From positions 273,305,687 through 273,369,686 of the forward strand of contig NC_061510.1 in assembly GCF_022539505.1 (NCBI RefSeq): a DNA stretch of 64,000 nucleotides. The letters are read 5' to 3'. Shown here in pieces: positions 1 through 11,892 of the stretch (the stretch's first letter is position 1; each line of letters begins with the position of its first letter). Made by a program: the position numbers and the translations under genes. This stretch comes from Lolium rigidum. Taxonomy: Eukaryota > Streptophyta > Magnoliopsida > Poales > Poaceae. The notes under the pieces were generated by a model, which searched no databases, was not told the DNA's origin, and saw nothing but the letters and a program-made list of their open reading frames with translations.

Positions 1-2021
1 TACTTTGAATAATGAGGCAATTTAATAGCATCAGTCAAAGGGATTTGCAAGAATAAAGGTTTCATCCAATCACAAAATTTATTATAGTGTTCTTCTTCCT
101 TTGATTTTAGTTTCTTAGTAGGAAAAGGCATTTGCTTTTGCACCCAAGGTTCTCTTTCATTACCATGTTTCTCAAAGCAATAAAATCTTCTTTAGTGTAC
201 TTTTTATTTTTAGCATGCTTTTCAGTGTTCTTCTTCTACCTCTTCTTTATCGAAGCATCCTTCTTATCATTATCTTTATCATGTTCATTACCACTTTCAG
301 TTCAAAGATCGGAAATAGAAATACTATTAGGATCATTAGCAGTGTTCGGAGGATTCTACAACATTTTTATGTTTCTTCTTCTTTTTCTTCTTAGAAGGAG
401 CACTAGGTTCAATGCGTTGAGAATCTTGTTCAATTCTTTTGGGATGCCCTTCGTGATATAGAGGATCCCGGGTAGAGACACCACCTCTAGTTGTTACTTC
501 ATAAGCATGTTTCTCTTTAGAATTATTCCCCAACAAGTCATTTTGCACTTTAGTGAGTTGATCTATTTGAGTTTGAACCATATGAAAATGTTTAACAAGC
601 ATCTTAACATCATTGGAGGTTCTCTCTACAATATCATGCAATTCACTAATAGCTCTAGAATTTTCCATTAAATGGTTCTCTACTCTCATATTAAAATTTT
701 CTTGCTTAACAATATAATTATCAAACTCATCTAAGCATTGTGCAGGAGGTTTCGAATACGGAATATCTTCCCTAGTAAAGCGTTGAAGGGAGTTTACCTC
801 AATCATGGATGAAGGGGGAATTATCTCACATATATCTTCTATGGGAGGAAGATTCTTCACATCTTCGTATTTAATACCTTTCTCCTTGAGAGACTTCTTG
901 GCTTCCCTCATATCTTCATCATTTAATTTAATCATACCCCTCTTCTTCAATATTGGCGTTGGAGTTGGTTCAGGCGTAGTCCAATCATCATGATTCCGGC
1001 CTATTTTAGCCAATAATTCTTCAGCGTCGTCTGGAGTTCTTTTCCTGAAAACACAACCAGCACAACTATCCAGGTATGCCCTAGACTCAATGGTTAGTCC
1101 ACTATAAAATATATCAAGTAAATCATGCTTTTCCAAATCATGATCAGAGCCGAGCTCTAATAAGAGAGCAAAATCTCGCCCAAGCCTCGGGCAATTTCTC
1201 TCCATCTTCCTGGTCAAAATTATAAATTCTCTCGCAAAGCAATATGTTGAGCACTAGCAGGAAAGTATTTACGGAAGAAAACATCAAGCAATTCTTTTGG
1301 ACTTTTAATAGAATTAGGTGGCAAACTATTGTACCAAGTTTTAGCGTCATCCTTTAATGAGAATGGAAAGATTTTAGCAACAAAGTAAGTACGCATCTTG
1401 ACATCATCAGAAAACAAGCTACTTAGAGTAGATAACTCAATCATGTGTTTAACAGCACTTTCTTTTTTAGTACCACAAAAGGGTGTTTTCTCAACAATAG
1501 CTATATGAGATAAATCAAGAGAAAAATCATAATCTTTATCCTTAATGTTTATAGGAGAGGTGGCAAACTTAGGATCGAGAGACAGTTTATATCTAACAGA
1601 GATGTTCTCGCAAGCAACTTTTTAATTTTTCTTGCATCAGTAGTAGCATTGCATTTTTCAATAAAATCATCATTAAGCTCCACATAATCTTCATCAGGAT
1701 CATCACTAAAATAATCAAGTTCGGTGAATTAACAGGTGTAGTAGCATTAGGAGTTTCAGTATTTTCAATTTGTCTAGACCTAGCAATCGTAGCATCTAGA
1801 AAGGATCCCAATGAACCACTATCATCAAGCACAAGCAGAAATATTATCAATATTATGAGAGTTTTCAGATTCAGAGAAGTACCCGCATGTGAAGCATGTG
1901 GCGGTGAAACAAGTTTATCAATCACAGATGGTGAATCAAGTGTAGCGGAGGTACTCAGAATTGTACCTTTTCTTGTAGTGGATGGTAATATGGCGACTTT
2001 AGAATCGCGAGGTTTACCCAT
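1..2021 (-). pseudogene. gag: gag (A1), frameshifted, running into protease
   Basis: Gag is the structural capsid protein that packages element RNA. The likely ATG is at 2021, preceded by an untranslated leader and the primer site. Recognisable pieces in order are an acidic N-terminus with LDDSGSLGSF, the retrotransposon Gag core (WYNSLPPNSIKSP, then FYSGL and LDSCAGCVFRKRTPD), a helical stretch (HLMENSRAISELHDIVERT) and a lysine-rich tract (KKKKKKKHKN). The reading frame is broken at several points (near 360, 1215, 1445 and 1600). A zinc knuckle was not seen. The two other copies in this window (A2, A3) have the same layout, so the breaks are private to each copy. Confidence 0.8.
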
Positions 2022-2080
2022 GATAGAGAATTTGTAGCGAACAATATCAATCCAAGTGAACTTCCAAATAAAGCTATGCT

Positions 2081-2097
2081 CCCCGGCAACGGCGCCA
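2081..2097 (-). other. primer binding site, tRNA-Asp type (A1)
   Basis: The plus strand reads CCCCGGCAACGGCGCCA, identical to the 3' end of plant tRNA-Asp(GTC) including CCA, so the minus strand can anneal that tRNA to prime minus-strand DNA synthesis. It lies 11 bases from the LTR edge. Confidence 0.85.
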
Positions 2098-2108
2098 GAA
2101 AATAGTCT

Positions 2109-3507
2109 TGATAACCCACAAGTATAGGGGATCGCAACAGTCTTCGAGGGAAGTAAAACCCAATTTATTGATTCGACACAAGGGGAGACAAAGAACACTT
2201 GGAAGCCTTAACAAATGGAGTTGTCAATTCAGCTGCACTGGAAACAGACTTGCTCGCAAGAGTTTATCAAGAGTAACAGCTTTATAGCAGATAGCAGTAG
2301 TGAAATAACAAGCAGCAGAGTAACAAAGACAGCAGTAGTGATTATAGTAAACAGCAGGATTAAAATACCGTAGGCACGGGGATCGGATGACGGGCGTTGC
2401 ATGGATGAGAGAAACTCATGTAACAATCATAGCAGGGCATTTGCGTATAATAATAAAACGGTGTCCAAGTACAAAGCAATCAATAGGCATGTGTTCCAAT
2501 TATAGTCGTACGTGCTCGCAATGAGAAACTTGCACAACATCTTTTGTCCTACCAGCCGTGGCAGCCAGGCCTCAAGGGAAACTACTCGGATATTAAGGTA
2601 CTCCTTTTAATAGAGTACCGGAGCAAAGCATTAACACTCCGTGAACACATGTGATCCTCACATCACTACCATTCCCTCCGGTTGTCCCGATTTCTGTCAC
2701 TTCGGGGCCATCGGTTCCGGACAGCGACATGTGTATACAACTTGCAGGTAAGATCAATAAACAATGAATATCATGATGAAACAATAACATGTTCAGATCT
2801 GAGATCATGGCACTCGGGCCCTAGTGAAAAGCATTAAGCATAACAAGTTGCAACAATATCATCTAAGTACCAATTACGGACACTAGGCACTATGCCCTAA
2901 CAATCTTATGCTATTACATGACCAATCTCATCCAATCCCTACCATCCCCTTCGGCCTACAGCGGGGGAATTACTCACACATGGATGGGGGAAACATGGCT
3001 GGTTGATGTAGAGGCGTTGGCGGTGATGGCAGCGATGATCTCCTCCAATTCCCCGTCCCGGCGGAGTGCCAGAACGGAGACTTCTGGCTCCCGCGACGGA
3101 GTTTCGCGATGTGGCGGCGTTCTGGAGGGTTTCTGGCGACTTCGACTTCTCTCCGTGCGTTTTTAGGTCGAGGCCAATAAGTAGTCCGAAGGAGGGCGCC
3201 GGAGGCCGGCCGAGGGGGCCACACCACATGGCCGCGCGGGCCCCCCGGCCGCGCCGCCCTATGGTGTGGGGCCCTCGGGCCTCCACCCGACTTGTCCTTC
3301 CGGCTCCGTCGCGTCTCGGGAAAATAGGGCCTTCGCATAAATTCCGAGGATTTTCCCGAAAGTTGGATTTCTCGCACAAAAACGAGACACCAGAGCAGTT
3401 CTGCTGAAAACAGCGTTAGTCCGTGTTAGTTGTATCCAAAATACACAAATTAGAGGCAAAACAATAGCAAAAGTGTTCGGGAAAGTAGATACGTTTTGGA
3501 CGTATCA
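2109..3507 (-). repeat. LTR-A, 5' LTR of A1
   Basis: The LTR is bounded by TG...CA and is 1,399 bp. The plus-strand start is TGATAACCCACAAGTATAGG and the end is TACGTTTTGGACGTATCA. It is nearly the same as the LTRs at 14632, 32823 and 52921. It has a GC-rich block around 3190-3290 that can fold into a hairpin. Open frames across this block are a composition effect, not genes. Confidence 0.93.
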
Positions 3508-3788
3508 GCGCCCCGTGGCCCCACTTCGTGACTCCTTCGGTCTTCTGGAAGCTTCGTGTGAAGATAGGCCCCTGGGCGTTGATTTCGTCCAATTCCGAGA
3601 ATATTTCCTTACTAGGATTTCTGAAACCAAAAACAGCAGAAAAACAACAACTGGCTCTTCGGCATCTCGTTAATAGGTTAGTGCCGGAAAATGCATAAAT
3701 ATGGCATAAAGTATGCATAAAACATGTAGATATCATCAATAATGTGGCATGGAACATAAGAAATTATCGATACGTCGGAGACGTATCA
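3508..3788 (-). repeat. LTR-B, remnant of B1 3' LTR
   Basis: These are the last 281 bp (plus strand) of an LTR-B copy ending ACGTCGGAGACGTATCA. It matches 8587-8867 closely. Its missing part lies beyond A1, outside the window. Confidence 0.88.
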
Positions 3789-6384
3789 GCATCCCCAAGC
3801 TTAGTTCCCGCTCGTCCCGAGCAGGTAAACGATAACAAAGATAATTTCTGGAGTGACATGCCATCATAACCTTGATCATACTATTGTAAGCATATGTAAT
3901 GAATGCAACGATCAAAACAATGGTAAATGACATGAGTAAACAAATGAATCATATAGCAAAGACTTTTCATGAATAGTACTTTCAAGACAAGCATCAATAA
4001 GTCTTGCATAAGAGTTAACTCATAAAGCAATAAATCAAAGTAAAGGTATTGAAGCAACACAAAGGAAGATTAAGTTTCAGCGGTTGCTTTCAACTTATAA
4101 CATGTATATCTCATGGATATTGTCAATGCAAAGTAATATAACAAGTGCAATATGCAAGTATGTAGGAATCAATGCACAGTTCACACAAGTGTTTGCTTCT
4201 TGATGTGGAGAGAAATAGGTGAACTGACTCAACATGAAAGTAAAAGAAAGGCCCTTCGACGAGGGAAGCATTGATTGCTATATTTGTGCTAGAGCTTTGG
4301 TTTTGAAAACAAGAAACAATTTTGTCAACGGTAGTAATAAAGCATATGTATTATGTAAATTATATCCTACAAGTTGCAAGCCTCATGCATAGTATACTAA
4401 TAGTGCCCGCACCTTGTTCTAATTAGCTTGGATTACCTGGATTATCATTGCAATACATATGTTTTAACCAAGTGTCACAAAGGGGTACCTCTATGCCACC
4501 TGTACAAAGGTCTAAGGAGAAAGCTCGCATTGGATTTCTCGCTATTGATTATTCTCAACTTAGACATCCATACCGGGACAACATAGACAACAGATAATGG
4601 ACTCCTCTTTTATGCATAAGCATTCAACAATTATTAATTTTCTCATATGAGATTGAGGATATTTGTCCAAAACTGAAACTTCCACCATGGATCATGGCTT
4701 TAGTTAGCGGCCCAATGTTCTTCTCTAACATTATGCATGCTCTAACCATTCTAGTGGTAAATCTCCCTTACTTCAGACAAGACGGACATGCATAGCAACT
4801 CACATGATATTCAACAAAGAGTAGTTGATGGCGTCCCCGTGAACATGGTTATCGCACAACAAGCAACTTAATAAGAGATAAAGTGCATAAGTACATATTC
4901 AATACCACAATAGTTTTTAGGCTATTTGTCCCATGAGCTATATATTGAAAAGGTAAAGAATGGAAATTTTAAAGGTAGCACTCAAGCAATTTACTTTGGA
5001 ATGGCGGAGAAATACCATGTAGTAGGTAGGTATGGTGGACACAAATGGCATAGTGGTTGGCTCAAGGATTTTGGATGCATGAGAAGTATTCCCTCTCGAT
5101 ACAAGGTTTAGGATAGCAAGGTTATTTGAAACAAACACAAGGATGAAGTGGTGCAGCAAAACTCACATAAAAGACATATTGTAAACATTATAAGACTCTA
5201 CACCGTCTTCCTTGTTGTTCAACCCAATACTAGAAATTATCTAGACCTTAGAGAGACCAATTATGCAAACCAAATTTTAGCAAGCTCTATGTATTTATTC
5301 ATTAATGGGTGCAAAGTATATGATGCAAGAGCTTAAACATGAACACAACAATTGCCAAGTATCAAATTATCCAAGACATTTTTAGAACTACTACATGTAT
5401 CATTTTCCGATTCCAACCATATAACAATTTAACGAAGAAGATTCAACCTTCGCCATGAATATTATGAGTAAAGCCTAAGGACATATTTGTCCATATGCAA
5501 CAGCGGAGCGTGTCTCTCTCCCACACAAAGAATTCTAGGATCCATTTTATTCAAACAAAACAAAAAACAAAAGCAAACAGACGCTCCAAGCAAAGTGCAT
5601 AAGATGTGATGGAATAAAAATATAGTTTCACTAGAGGAACCTAATAATGTTGTCGATGAAGAAGGGGATGCCTTGGGCATCCCCAAGCATAGACGCTTGA
5701 GTCTTCTTGAAATATGCAGGGGTGAACCACCGGGTCATCCCCAAGCTTAGAGCTTTCACTCTCCTTGATCATATTGTATCATCTCCCTCTCTTGATCCTT
5801 GAAAACTTCCTCCACACCAAACTCAAAACAACTCATTAGAAGGTTAGTGCACAATTAAAATTTACATGTTCAGAGGTGACATAATCATTCTTAACACTTC
5901 TGGACATTGCAAAAAGCTACTGAAAGTTAATGGAATAGAAAAATCCATCAAGCATAGCAAAACAGGAAATGCGAAATAAAAGGCAGAATCTGTCAAAACA
6001 GAACAGTTCGTAAATACGAATTTCTAAGAGGCACCAGACTTGCTCAAATGAAAATGCTCAAATTGAATGAAAGTTGCGTACATATCTGAGGATCACTCAC
6101 GTAAATTGGCATAATTTTCTGAGTTACCTACAGAGAATTAGGCCCAGATTCGTGACAAAGCAAAGAAATCTATTTCCGCGCAGTAATCCAAATCTAGTAT
6201 GAACCTTACTATCAACGACTTTACTTGGCACAACAATGCACAAAACTAAGATAAGGAGAGGTTGCTACAGTAGTAACAACTTCCAAGACTCAAATATAAA
6301 ATAAAAGTACTGTAGTAAAAACGTGGGTTGTCTCCCATAAGCGCTTTTCTTTAACGCCTTTCAGCTAGGCGCAGAAAGTGTATA
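3789..6384 (-). mobile_element. 3' interior of B1, non-coding, with polypurine tract
   Basis: The first bases (3789-3806) are the complement of a polypurine tract, CTAAGCTTGGGGATGC on the minus strand, the plus-strand primer site next to the 3' LTR. The remaining 2.6 kb is AT-rich with no coding frame of note and is closely related to 39307-40980 and 46489-49060 in elements B3 and C1. Two further purine-tract look-alikes lie at about 5678-5692 and 5736-5750. Confidence 0.8.
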
Positions 6385-7030
6385 TCAAGTGTTATCAAGA
6401 GGTGATGCATCTATAGCGGGGTTTGGAGTTTTCTCAACCATGCATTGTATCTTATCTATGTAAGTTTCAGAGGCTCCCTTTTCATTACCCTTAGGCTTGC
6501 TACTCTCATCAAACAAATCTTCAGGACCAATCCAATCAAAATTCTTTTCTAGTGCCTCGCACATTCCCAGGAGCTTGCGAGGTATTGATGTTTTAATATC
6601 CCCCTCATAATTAACTTTATTAGTGTACTTTTGTCTATCTTTTTCCATCTTTTCAAGGGTGCTAGAAATTTTTTGTATAAGAGCCAAGCATATTATATTT
6701 AGTAAAGACCTTTCTAGCTTCTCTTGCTACGTCACCAAATTCTTTAAGAAGAGTTTCTAGGACAAAATCTTTCTTCTCTCCTTCTTCCATATCACTTAGT
6801 GTAAGGAACATATGCTGCATTACGGGGTTGTGGTTAACAAATCTAGCTTCTAACATGTGTACTAAAGAAGCAGCAGCAATTTCATAAGTAGGAGCAAGTT
6901 CTACCAGGTGTCTATCTTCAAAATCTTCAACCGTACTAATATGAGTGAAAAAATCTTCTATATTATCTTTCCCGAGGATAGACCCTCGGCCTACCGGTAC
7001 ATCCTTAAGAATAAACTTAGGAGGAAACAT
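6385..7030 (-). pseudogene. unknown cargo ORF of B1, one frameshift
   Basis: Two overlapping minus frames (7030-6662 and 6687-6385) join through one frameshift near 6680 into a protein of about 215 residues. I do not recognise a family. It starts MFPPKFILKDVPVGRG, is rich in charged helical sequence (DMEEGEKKDFVLETLLKEFG), and ends DASPLDNT. That tail closely resembles the end of the otherwise unrelated ORF in B3 (DAPPFDNT), which suggests that cargo ORFs were exchanged upstream of a shared 3' end. It occupies the place of gag just downstream of the primer site and may be a remnant accessory or packaging protein, but no function can be shown. Confidence 0.6.
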
Positions 7031-7244
7031 GATGAAATAAGTAAAGCAAATGCAAGTAACTAATTTTTTTGTGTTTTTAATATGGAGAATGCAAACAAGA
7101 TAGCAAATAAAGTAAAGCTAGCAACTAATTTTTTTGTGTTTTTGATATAATGCAGCAAACAAAATAGTAAATAAAATAAAAGCAAGACAAAAACAAAGTA
7201 ATGAGATTGGAAGTGGAGACTCCCCTTGCAGCGTGTCTTGATCT

Positions 7245-7261
7245 CCCCGGCAACGGCGCCA
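7245..7261 (-). other. primer binding site, tRNA-Asp type (B1)
   Basis: CCCCGGCAACGGCGCCA on the plus strand equals the 3' end of tRNA-Asp. It lies 11 bases from the LTR edge at 7273. Confidence 0.85.
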
Positions 7262-7272
7262 GAAAATCTGCT

Positions 7273-8867
7273 TGATACGCGTACAACACGCGTCCGTTGG
7301 GAACCCTAAGAGGAAGGTGTGATGCGTACAGCGGCAAGTTTTCCCTCAGTAAGAAACCAAGGTTTATGGAACCAGTAGGAGCCAAGAAGCACGTTGAAGG
7401 TTGATGGCGGCGAGATGTAGTGCGGCGCAACACCAGGGATTCCGGCGCCAACGTGGAACCTGCACAACACAACCAAAGTACTTTGCCCCAACGAAACAGT
7501 GAGGTTGTCAATCTCACCGGCTTGCCGTAACAAAGGATTAGATGTATAGTGTGGATGATGATTGTTTGCAGAAAACAGTAGAACAAGTATTGCAGTAGAT
7601 TGTATTCGATGTAAAAGAATGGACCGGGGTCCACAGTTCACTAGAGGTGTCTCTCCCATAAGAACAAATAGCATGTTGGGTGAACAAATTACAGTTGGGC
7701 AATTGACAAATAGAGAGGGCATGACAATGCACATACATGATATGATGAGTATAGTGAGATTTAATTGGGCATTACGACAAAGTACATAGACCGCTATCCA
7801 AGCATGCATCTATGCCTAAAAAGTCCACCTTCAGGTTATCATCCGAACCCCTTCCAGTATTAAGTTGCAAACAACGGACAATTGCATTAAGTATGGTGCG
7901 TAATGTAATCAATAACTACATCCTCGGACATAGCATCGATGTTTTATCCCTAGTGGCAACAAGCACATCCACAACCTTAGAACTTTCTGTCACTGTCCCA
8001 GATTTAATGGAGGCATGAACCCACTATCGAGCATAAATACTCCCTCTTGGAGTTAAGAGTAAAAACTTGGCCAGAGCCTCTACTAATAACGGAGAGCATG
8101 CAAGATCATAAACAACACATAGATATAAATTGATAATCAACATAACATAGTATTCTCTATCCATCGGATTCCAACAAACACAACATATAGCATTACAGAT
8201 AGATGATCTTGATCATGTTAGGCAGCTCACAAGACCCGACAATGAAGCACAATTAGGAGAAGACGACCATCTAGCTACTGCTATGGACCCATAGTCCAGG
8301 GGTGAACTACTCACTCATCACTCCGGAGGCGACCATGGCATTGAAGAGTCCTCCGGGAGATGATTCCCCTCTCCGGCAGGGTGCCGGAGGCGATCTCCTG
8401 AATCCCCCGAGATGGGATTGGTGGTGGCGGCGTCTCTAGAAGGTTTTCCGTATCGTGGCTCTCGGTACTGGGGGTTTCGCGACGAAGGTTATAAGTAGGC
8501 GGAGGAGATAGGTCAGGGGGCCACACGAGGGCCCCACACAACAGGCCGGCGCGGCCAAGGGCCAGGCCGCGCCGCCTTAGTGTGTCAGCGCCCCGTGGCC
8601 CCACTTCGTGACTCCTTCGGTCTTCTGGGAGCTTCGTGTGAAAATAGGCCCCTGGGCGTTGATTTCGTCCAATTCCGAGAATATTTCCTTACTAGGATTT
8701 CCGAAACCAAAAACAGCAGAAAATAGCAACTGGCTCTTCGGCATCTCGTTAATAGGTTAGTGCCGGAAAATGCATAAATATGACATAAAGTATGCATAAA
8801 ACATGTAGATATCATCAATAATGTGGCATGGAACATAAGAAATTATCGATACGTCGGAGACGTACCA
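7273..8867 (-). repeat. LTR-B, 5' LTR of B1
   Basis: The LTR is 1,595 bp, with plus-strand start TGATACGCGTACAACACGCG and an end that is a slightly mutated ACGTATCA (ACGTACCA). The GC-rich block has a perfect 9-bp stem, GGCGCGGCC (8548-8556) with GGCCGCGCC (8565-8573). Relatives: 16030-16493 (inverted), 35246, 37706 and 42150. Confidence 0.92.
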
Positions 8868-9981
8868 AGCAGTCACTGTCATAATCATGCTTGCGGCAAA
8901 ATAAATTAACGGAGCCATAAAAGTGATACAAGAACTCTGAAGCAATGTAAATCATCGAGGCTTAATTGACTTTTGTTTAGTCATATGCATGCGCGAGCAT
9001 GTGCCAAGTCGATTCCAATGAATTATTCAGAGGAGGATACCACAATGTCATACCTATTTATGAATAAAACAATGCAAGCAAACATCCATGACATGCTACT
9101 CATATTAATAAATTGGAACTAAACATGAGAGATCATGAACTACTAGACTTTCTTAAATGACATATACCTCACATGAACCAACTAAGCATGCTCACATGGA
9201 TGAGTATATGTACAAAAATGAAAACAAATAGAGTTCATACCAGCCTCTCACCACATTCGAATTGTCGTAGATCGTCATTATTGCCTTTCACTTGTGTAGC
9301 TTGGATAATATGAAATGAAAACCACGCTCCAGCCACCGAAGACCATTGAACTCAAAATGAACTTTACAAAACAAAAGAAGAACAGCAAATATTTTTGGTG
9401 TTTTCGAATTTGGAAACAAGAACCAAAGGAAACAAGCAAACAAAGCAAAATCTTTTTTGGTTTTCTTATAGCAAACCAACGATAGCAAATAAAGCAAAAT
9501 AAAAGCAAGAAACCAAAATAAACAAATGGTGAAGAGAAACAACATAAATATTTTTGGTCTTTTTGTGTTTTAGGAAAGAAACAAAGCAAAAACTAGAAAA
9601 TGAAAACTAGAAAAGTCACATAAACACAAAGCAGCAGGAATTCATCAAACTTGACAGCAGTACAGTAAGCGATTTTTAAGAAATTCTTCCGCTGCTCAAA
9701 TCGAAAAGTGTTCAACTAGTGAAAGTTAGATAACAACCGGGGGAACACACACAAAAATTGGCTTCGCAAAATAATGTTCTGGCTATTTTTGAGAATTTTT
9801 TCGGTAACAGTCCAGAATCTGTTTTCAGGCAGCACTTCCCCAAATATCATCTCCCTCTCATTAGAAAACCACTTAAAGAAACTAAACAAGTATATACAAG
9901 TATCCAACAACCATAATATGCAAAGAATGAGTGATGCCGGTATACCTCCCCCCAAGCTTAGGCTTTTGGCCTAAGTGGAGT
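8868..9981 (-). mobile_element. non-coding 3' interior of A2
   Basis: AT-rich sequence without a convincing ORF. At about 9947-9975 there is a purine-tract-like CCTAAGCTTGGGGGG (minus strand), followed on the plus strand by a short inverted repeat (CTTAGG...CCTAAG). This resembles the sequence beside the A3 LTR at 34222 and could be a secondary plus-strand primer. Confidence 0.5.
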
Positions 9982-11102
9982 TCAATCCCATGGTGCCCAT
10001 GAAGTAGCACCTCCGTAGTACGACGAAGATGGATCATATTCCGGGTATGTGCTGGAAGAAGCACCCGGATACGTGACGGTGTAGTCGTAGGAGGGCTCGG
10101 CGTCCTCGGAGTCATGCTGCTGGTGGAAGCCTTGTATCTTCATTTTCTCATCCACCTCCTCCTTAGAGCGCGACCATGGTTTCCTGTCAATACTGAACAA
10201 ATCTGGCTGGGGCAAAGGGATTTCCCTCTCATCCCCGTCAGCAAACAACATTCTATAGACCAAATTATCTGAGCTAGAATCAGCTGTAACAAATTGATGG
10301 CTCTTCATAGCAGCAATATCAAGCCTTATAGGGGTTAATTGCACATCAGTAGGATCAAGAGGAAGTTCTAGATGTGATAAAATGCGTGATGCAATAATTC
10401 CTCCAAACATAGGCCCCTTGCTAGATAAGCGGCGAGCAATAAGAGAACCAAGATGATAAGGTGTCTCTCCAGTAAGCGCAGCAATTAAGAAAGCAAGATG
10501 ATAGCTAGAAATATTGCTAGTGTTCTCCCTACCAAGAATGCTAGTAGCAATGTAATAGGCAAAATACTTAATGGCTGGGAGTTGGATGTTTCTTATCTTG
10601 CCACGCTGAATGGTGCGGAAGTCATCATTGGTGATCCTTCGATAGAGCTCCAACAAGGCCCTGGGGTTGTCCTCAATCCTCCTTGCTGTACCTACAGGGG
10701 CAATACCCAGTGCAACACAAAATTCTTCCAATTTCATAGTAATAGGATCACCATAAATCTTGAATGCAAATGTCGGGTGATAGTGCTTATTGTTGAACTT
10801 GAAGCTCTCAACAAAGATTTTGGTGAGCATGAGGTATTGCTCCCTTTCATCTCCCATATAGGCGGTTAAGCCCGCCTTATCAACGAGGGTCAAGAAATCA
10901 TCCAAAGAACCCTCGCATTACTCAAAAAGTCATAACATGGGAAAGATGAAGCGTTAGGGACTCCATTGTCTTCTTCGGGCTCGAAGCTTGGCGCGATGAC
11001 ATCCTCATTGTAGGATTGCCTGAATCGAGTGGCGGTCCTAGAGGGCCTTCCCGTGCTGGTCGTCTCTCTCTCAAACACTTCTCCAAAGTTTAAATTATCC
11101 AT
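9982..11102 (-). pseudogene. Athila-ORF1-like / plant-mobile-domain-like ORF of A2, frameshifted
   Basis: An N-terminal frame (from the ATG at 11102, MDNLNFGEVFERETTS) passes by a frameshift near 10900 into a 300-residue frame (10905-9982). Motifs such as YHPTFAFKIYGDPITMKLEE followed by FCVALGIAPVGT resemble the conserved core of Athila ORF1 and plant mobile domain proteins (T.F....M.LEEF...LGI). The C-terminus is low-complexity, rich in Ser, Tyr and Pro. It lies downstream of protease, where an autonomous gypsy element would have polymerase genes, and has its own leader-like region upstream, which suggests expression from a separate transcript. The role is unknown and the family placement is tentative. 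Confidence 0.55.
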
Positions 11103-11249
11103 CTTCCTTTTCTGAAATTTTTCAACAAACATTATAAAATTTGATTTGGTGACATATAATTAAGGGAAGCTACTATAGGAACTTGCTAGAGTACTAATCA
11201 TGCATCAAAACTATTTTATACATCTTAGAACAAGCATGCAAGCTCACTA

Positions 11250-11640
11250 AACATGTTACCTACAGCAGCAAAATATTCAAGATATACTCAACCAAACAAA
11301 ATTCTACTTGGATAATCGGAGGAGTCACATACCGGAGAGCAAATGTGCCAAATTTCAGACAGAAATCTAGGCTGAGCAAAGAGATCGAGAAATCTTGAGC
11401 TCTTGAGCAGAAATGCGAGTGAGAGAAAGCTGGTGCTGGTTTTTTCGGGAGAGAGAAGAGAGTGGGAGGAAGAGATGAAAAACTGGGGCAAAGGGGAGCC
11501 CACACACCAGGGTGGCGTGCCCCCCTTCCAGGCCACGCCGGCCTGTGGGGTGCCACCCTGGGGTGCCTCACTGGTCATCCCCAGGTGTTCCCAGGTGCGT
11601 CTTTGAAAAATAGGACCAACGGTATAATTTTTGTGAATTT
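11250..11640 (-). promoter_or_regulatory. leader-like GC-rich block upstream of the extra A2 ORF
   Basis: Read on the minus strand, the block resembles an LTR R/U5 leader: a CCTATTTTTCAAAGACGC stretch, then a GC-rich imperfect inverted repeat (GGTGGCGTG at about 11511 and GGCCACGCC at 11530), then a pyrimidine-rich CTCTTCTCTCTCCC tract, about 300 bp before the ORF start. The LTRs in this window have the same order of elements. An internal promoter or leader is inferred, not shown. Confidence 0.4.
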
Positions 11641-11892
11641 TTGAAAACTTTGAAAAATGCACATTTCTGGGTATTAAATTTATTATTACTGGGCAGAAAA
11701 AGATTTTGAAATCTCTAATTAACTAAGGAACTTTGCAAAACAAAAATGCTACAGCAAGTATAACAAGTGGAGGAAGAAAGAGATGTTGTTTACCTCCTCT
11801 ATGCATATAAAAAGTATTTGTTAACAAGGTTGATCATGTCTTGCCACCAAATAAATTTTACATAGCATAAGAAGAAATAAACCTCAAATCAA

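Larger units (their letters stand above)
1..3507 (-). mobile_element. A1: Ty3/gypsy LTR retrotransposon, cut by left window edge
   Basis: Reading leftwards this element has a 5' LTR (2109-3507), a tRNA-Asp primer site, a broken gag, and at position 1 the start of the protease region. The 3' part lies outside the window. Its right end abuts the middle of an LTR-B copy: the base after the LTR continues the same LTR-B text seen uninterrupted at 8586. A1 therefore inserted into the 3' LTR of element B1, and gcgcc (3508-3512) is the probable right target duplication. The LTR type resembles Triticeae Sabrina-like gypsy elements (recognition only). Confidence 0.88.
3508..8867 (-). mobile_element. 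B1: non-autonomous gypsy-type LTR element
   Basis: B1 has a 3' LTR remnant (3508-3788, the rest split off by A1), a purine tract at its edge, about 3.5 kb of interior, a tRNA-Asp primer site and a 5' LTR (7273-8867). The interior encodes only a short unknown ORF (6385-7030); reverse transcriptase and integrase are absent, so it must rely on proteins from another element. The two LTR parts are almost identical where they overlap, so insertion was recent. It appears to sit inside A2; agcag (8868-8872) is the expected right duplication, but the left one is off-window. Confidence 0.85.

Noticed and set aside
2939..3407. Overlapping long frames in the GC-rich part of LTR-A (also 15430-15981, 33630-34093, 53760-54268)
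   Set aside because: They recur in every LTR copy in several frames at once and follow base composition; they are not genes.
7245..7261. tRNA-Asp-like sequence
   Set aside because: Only the 17 bases of the tRNA 3' end are present, beside LTRs: primer sites, not tRNA genes.
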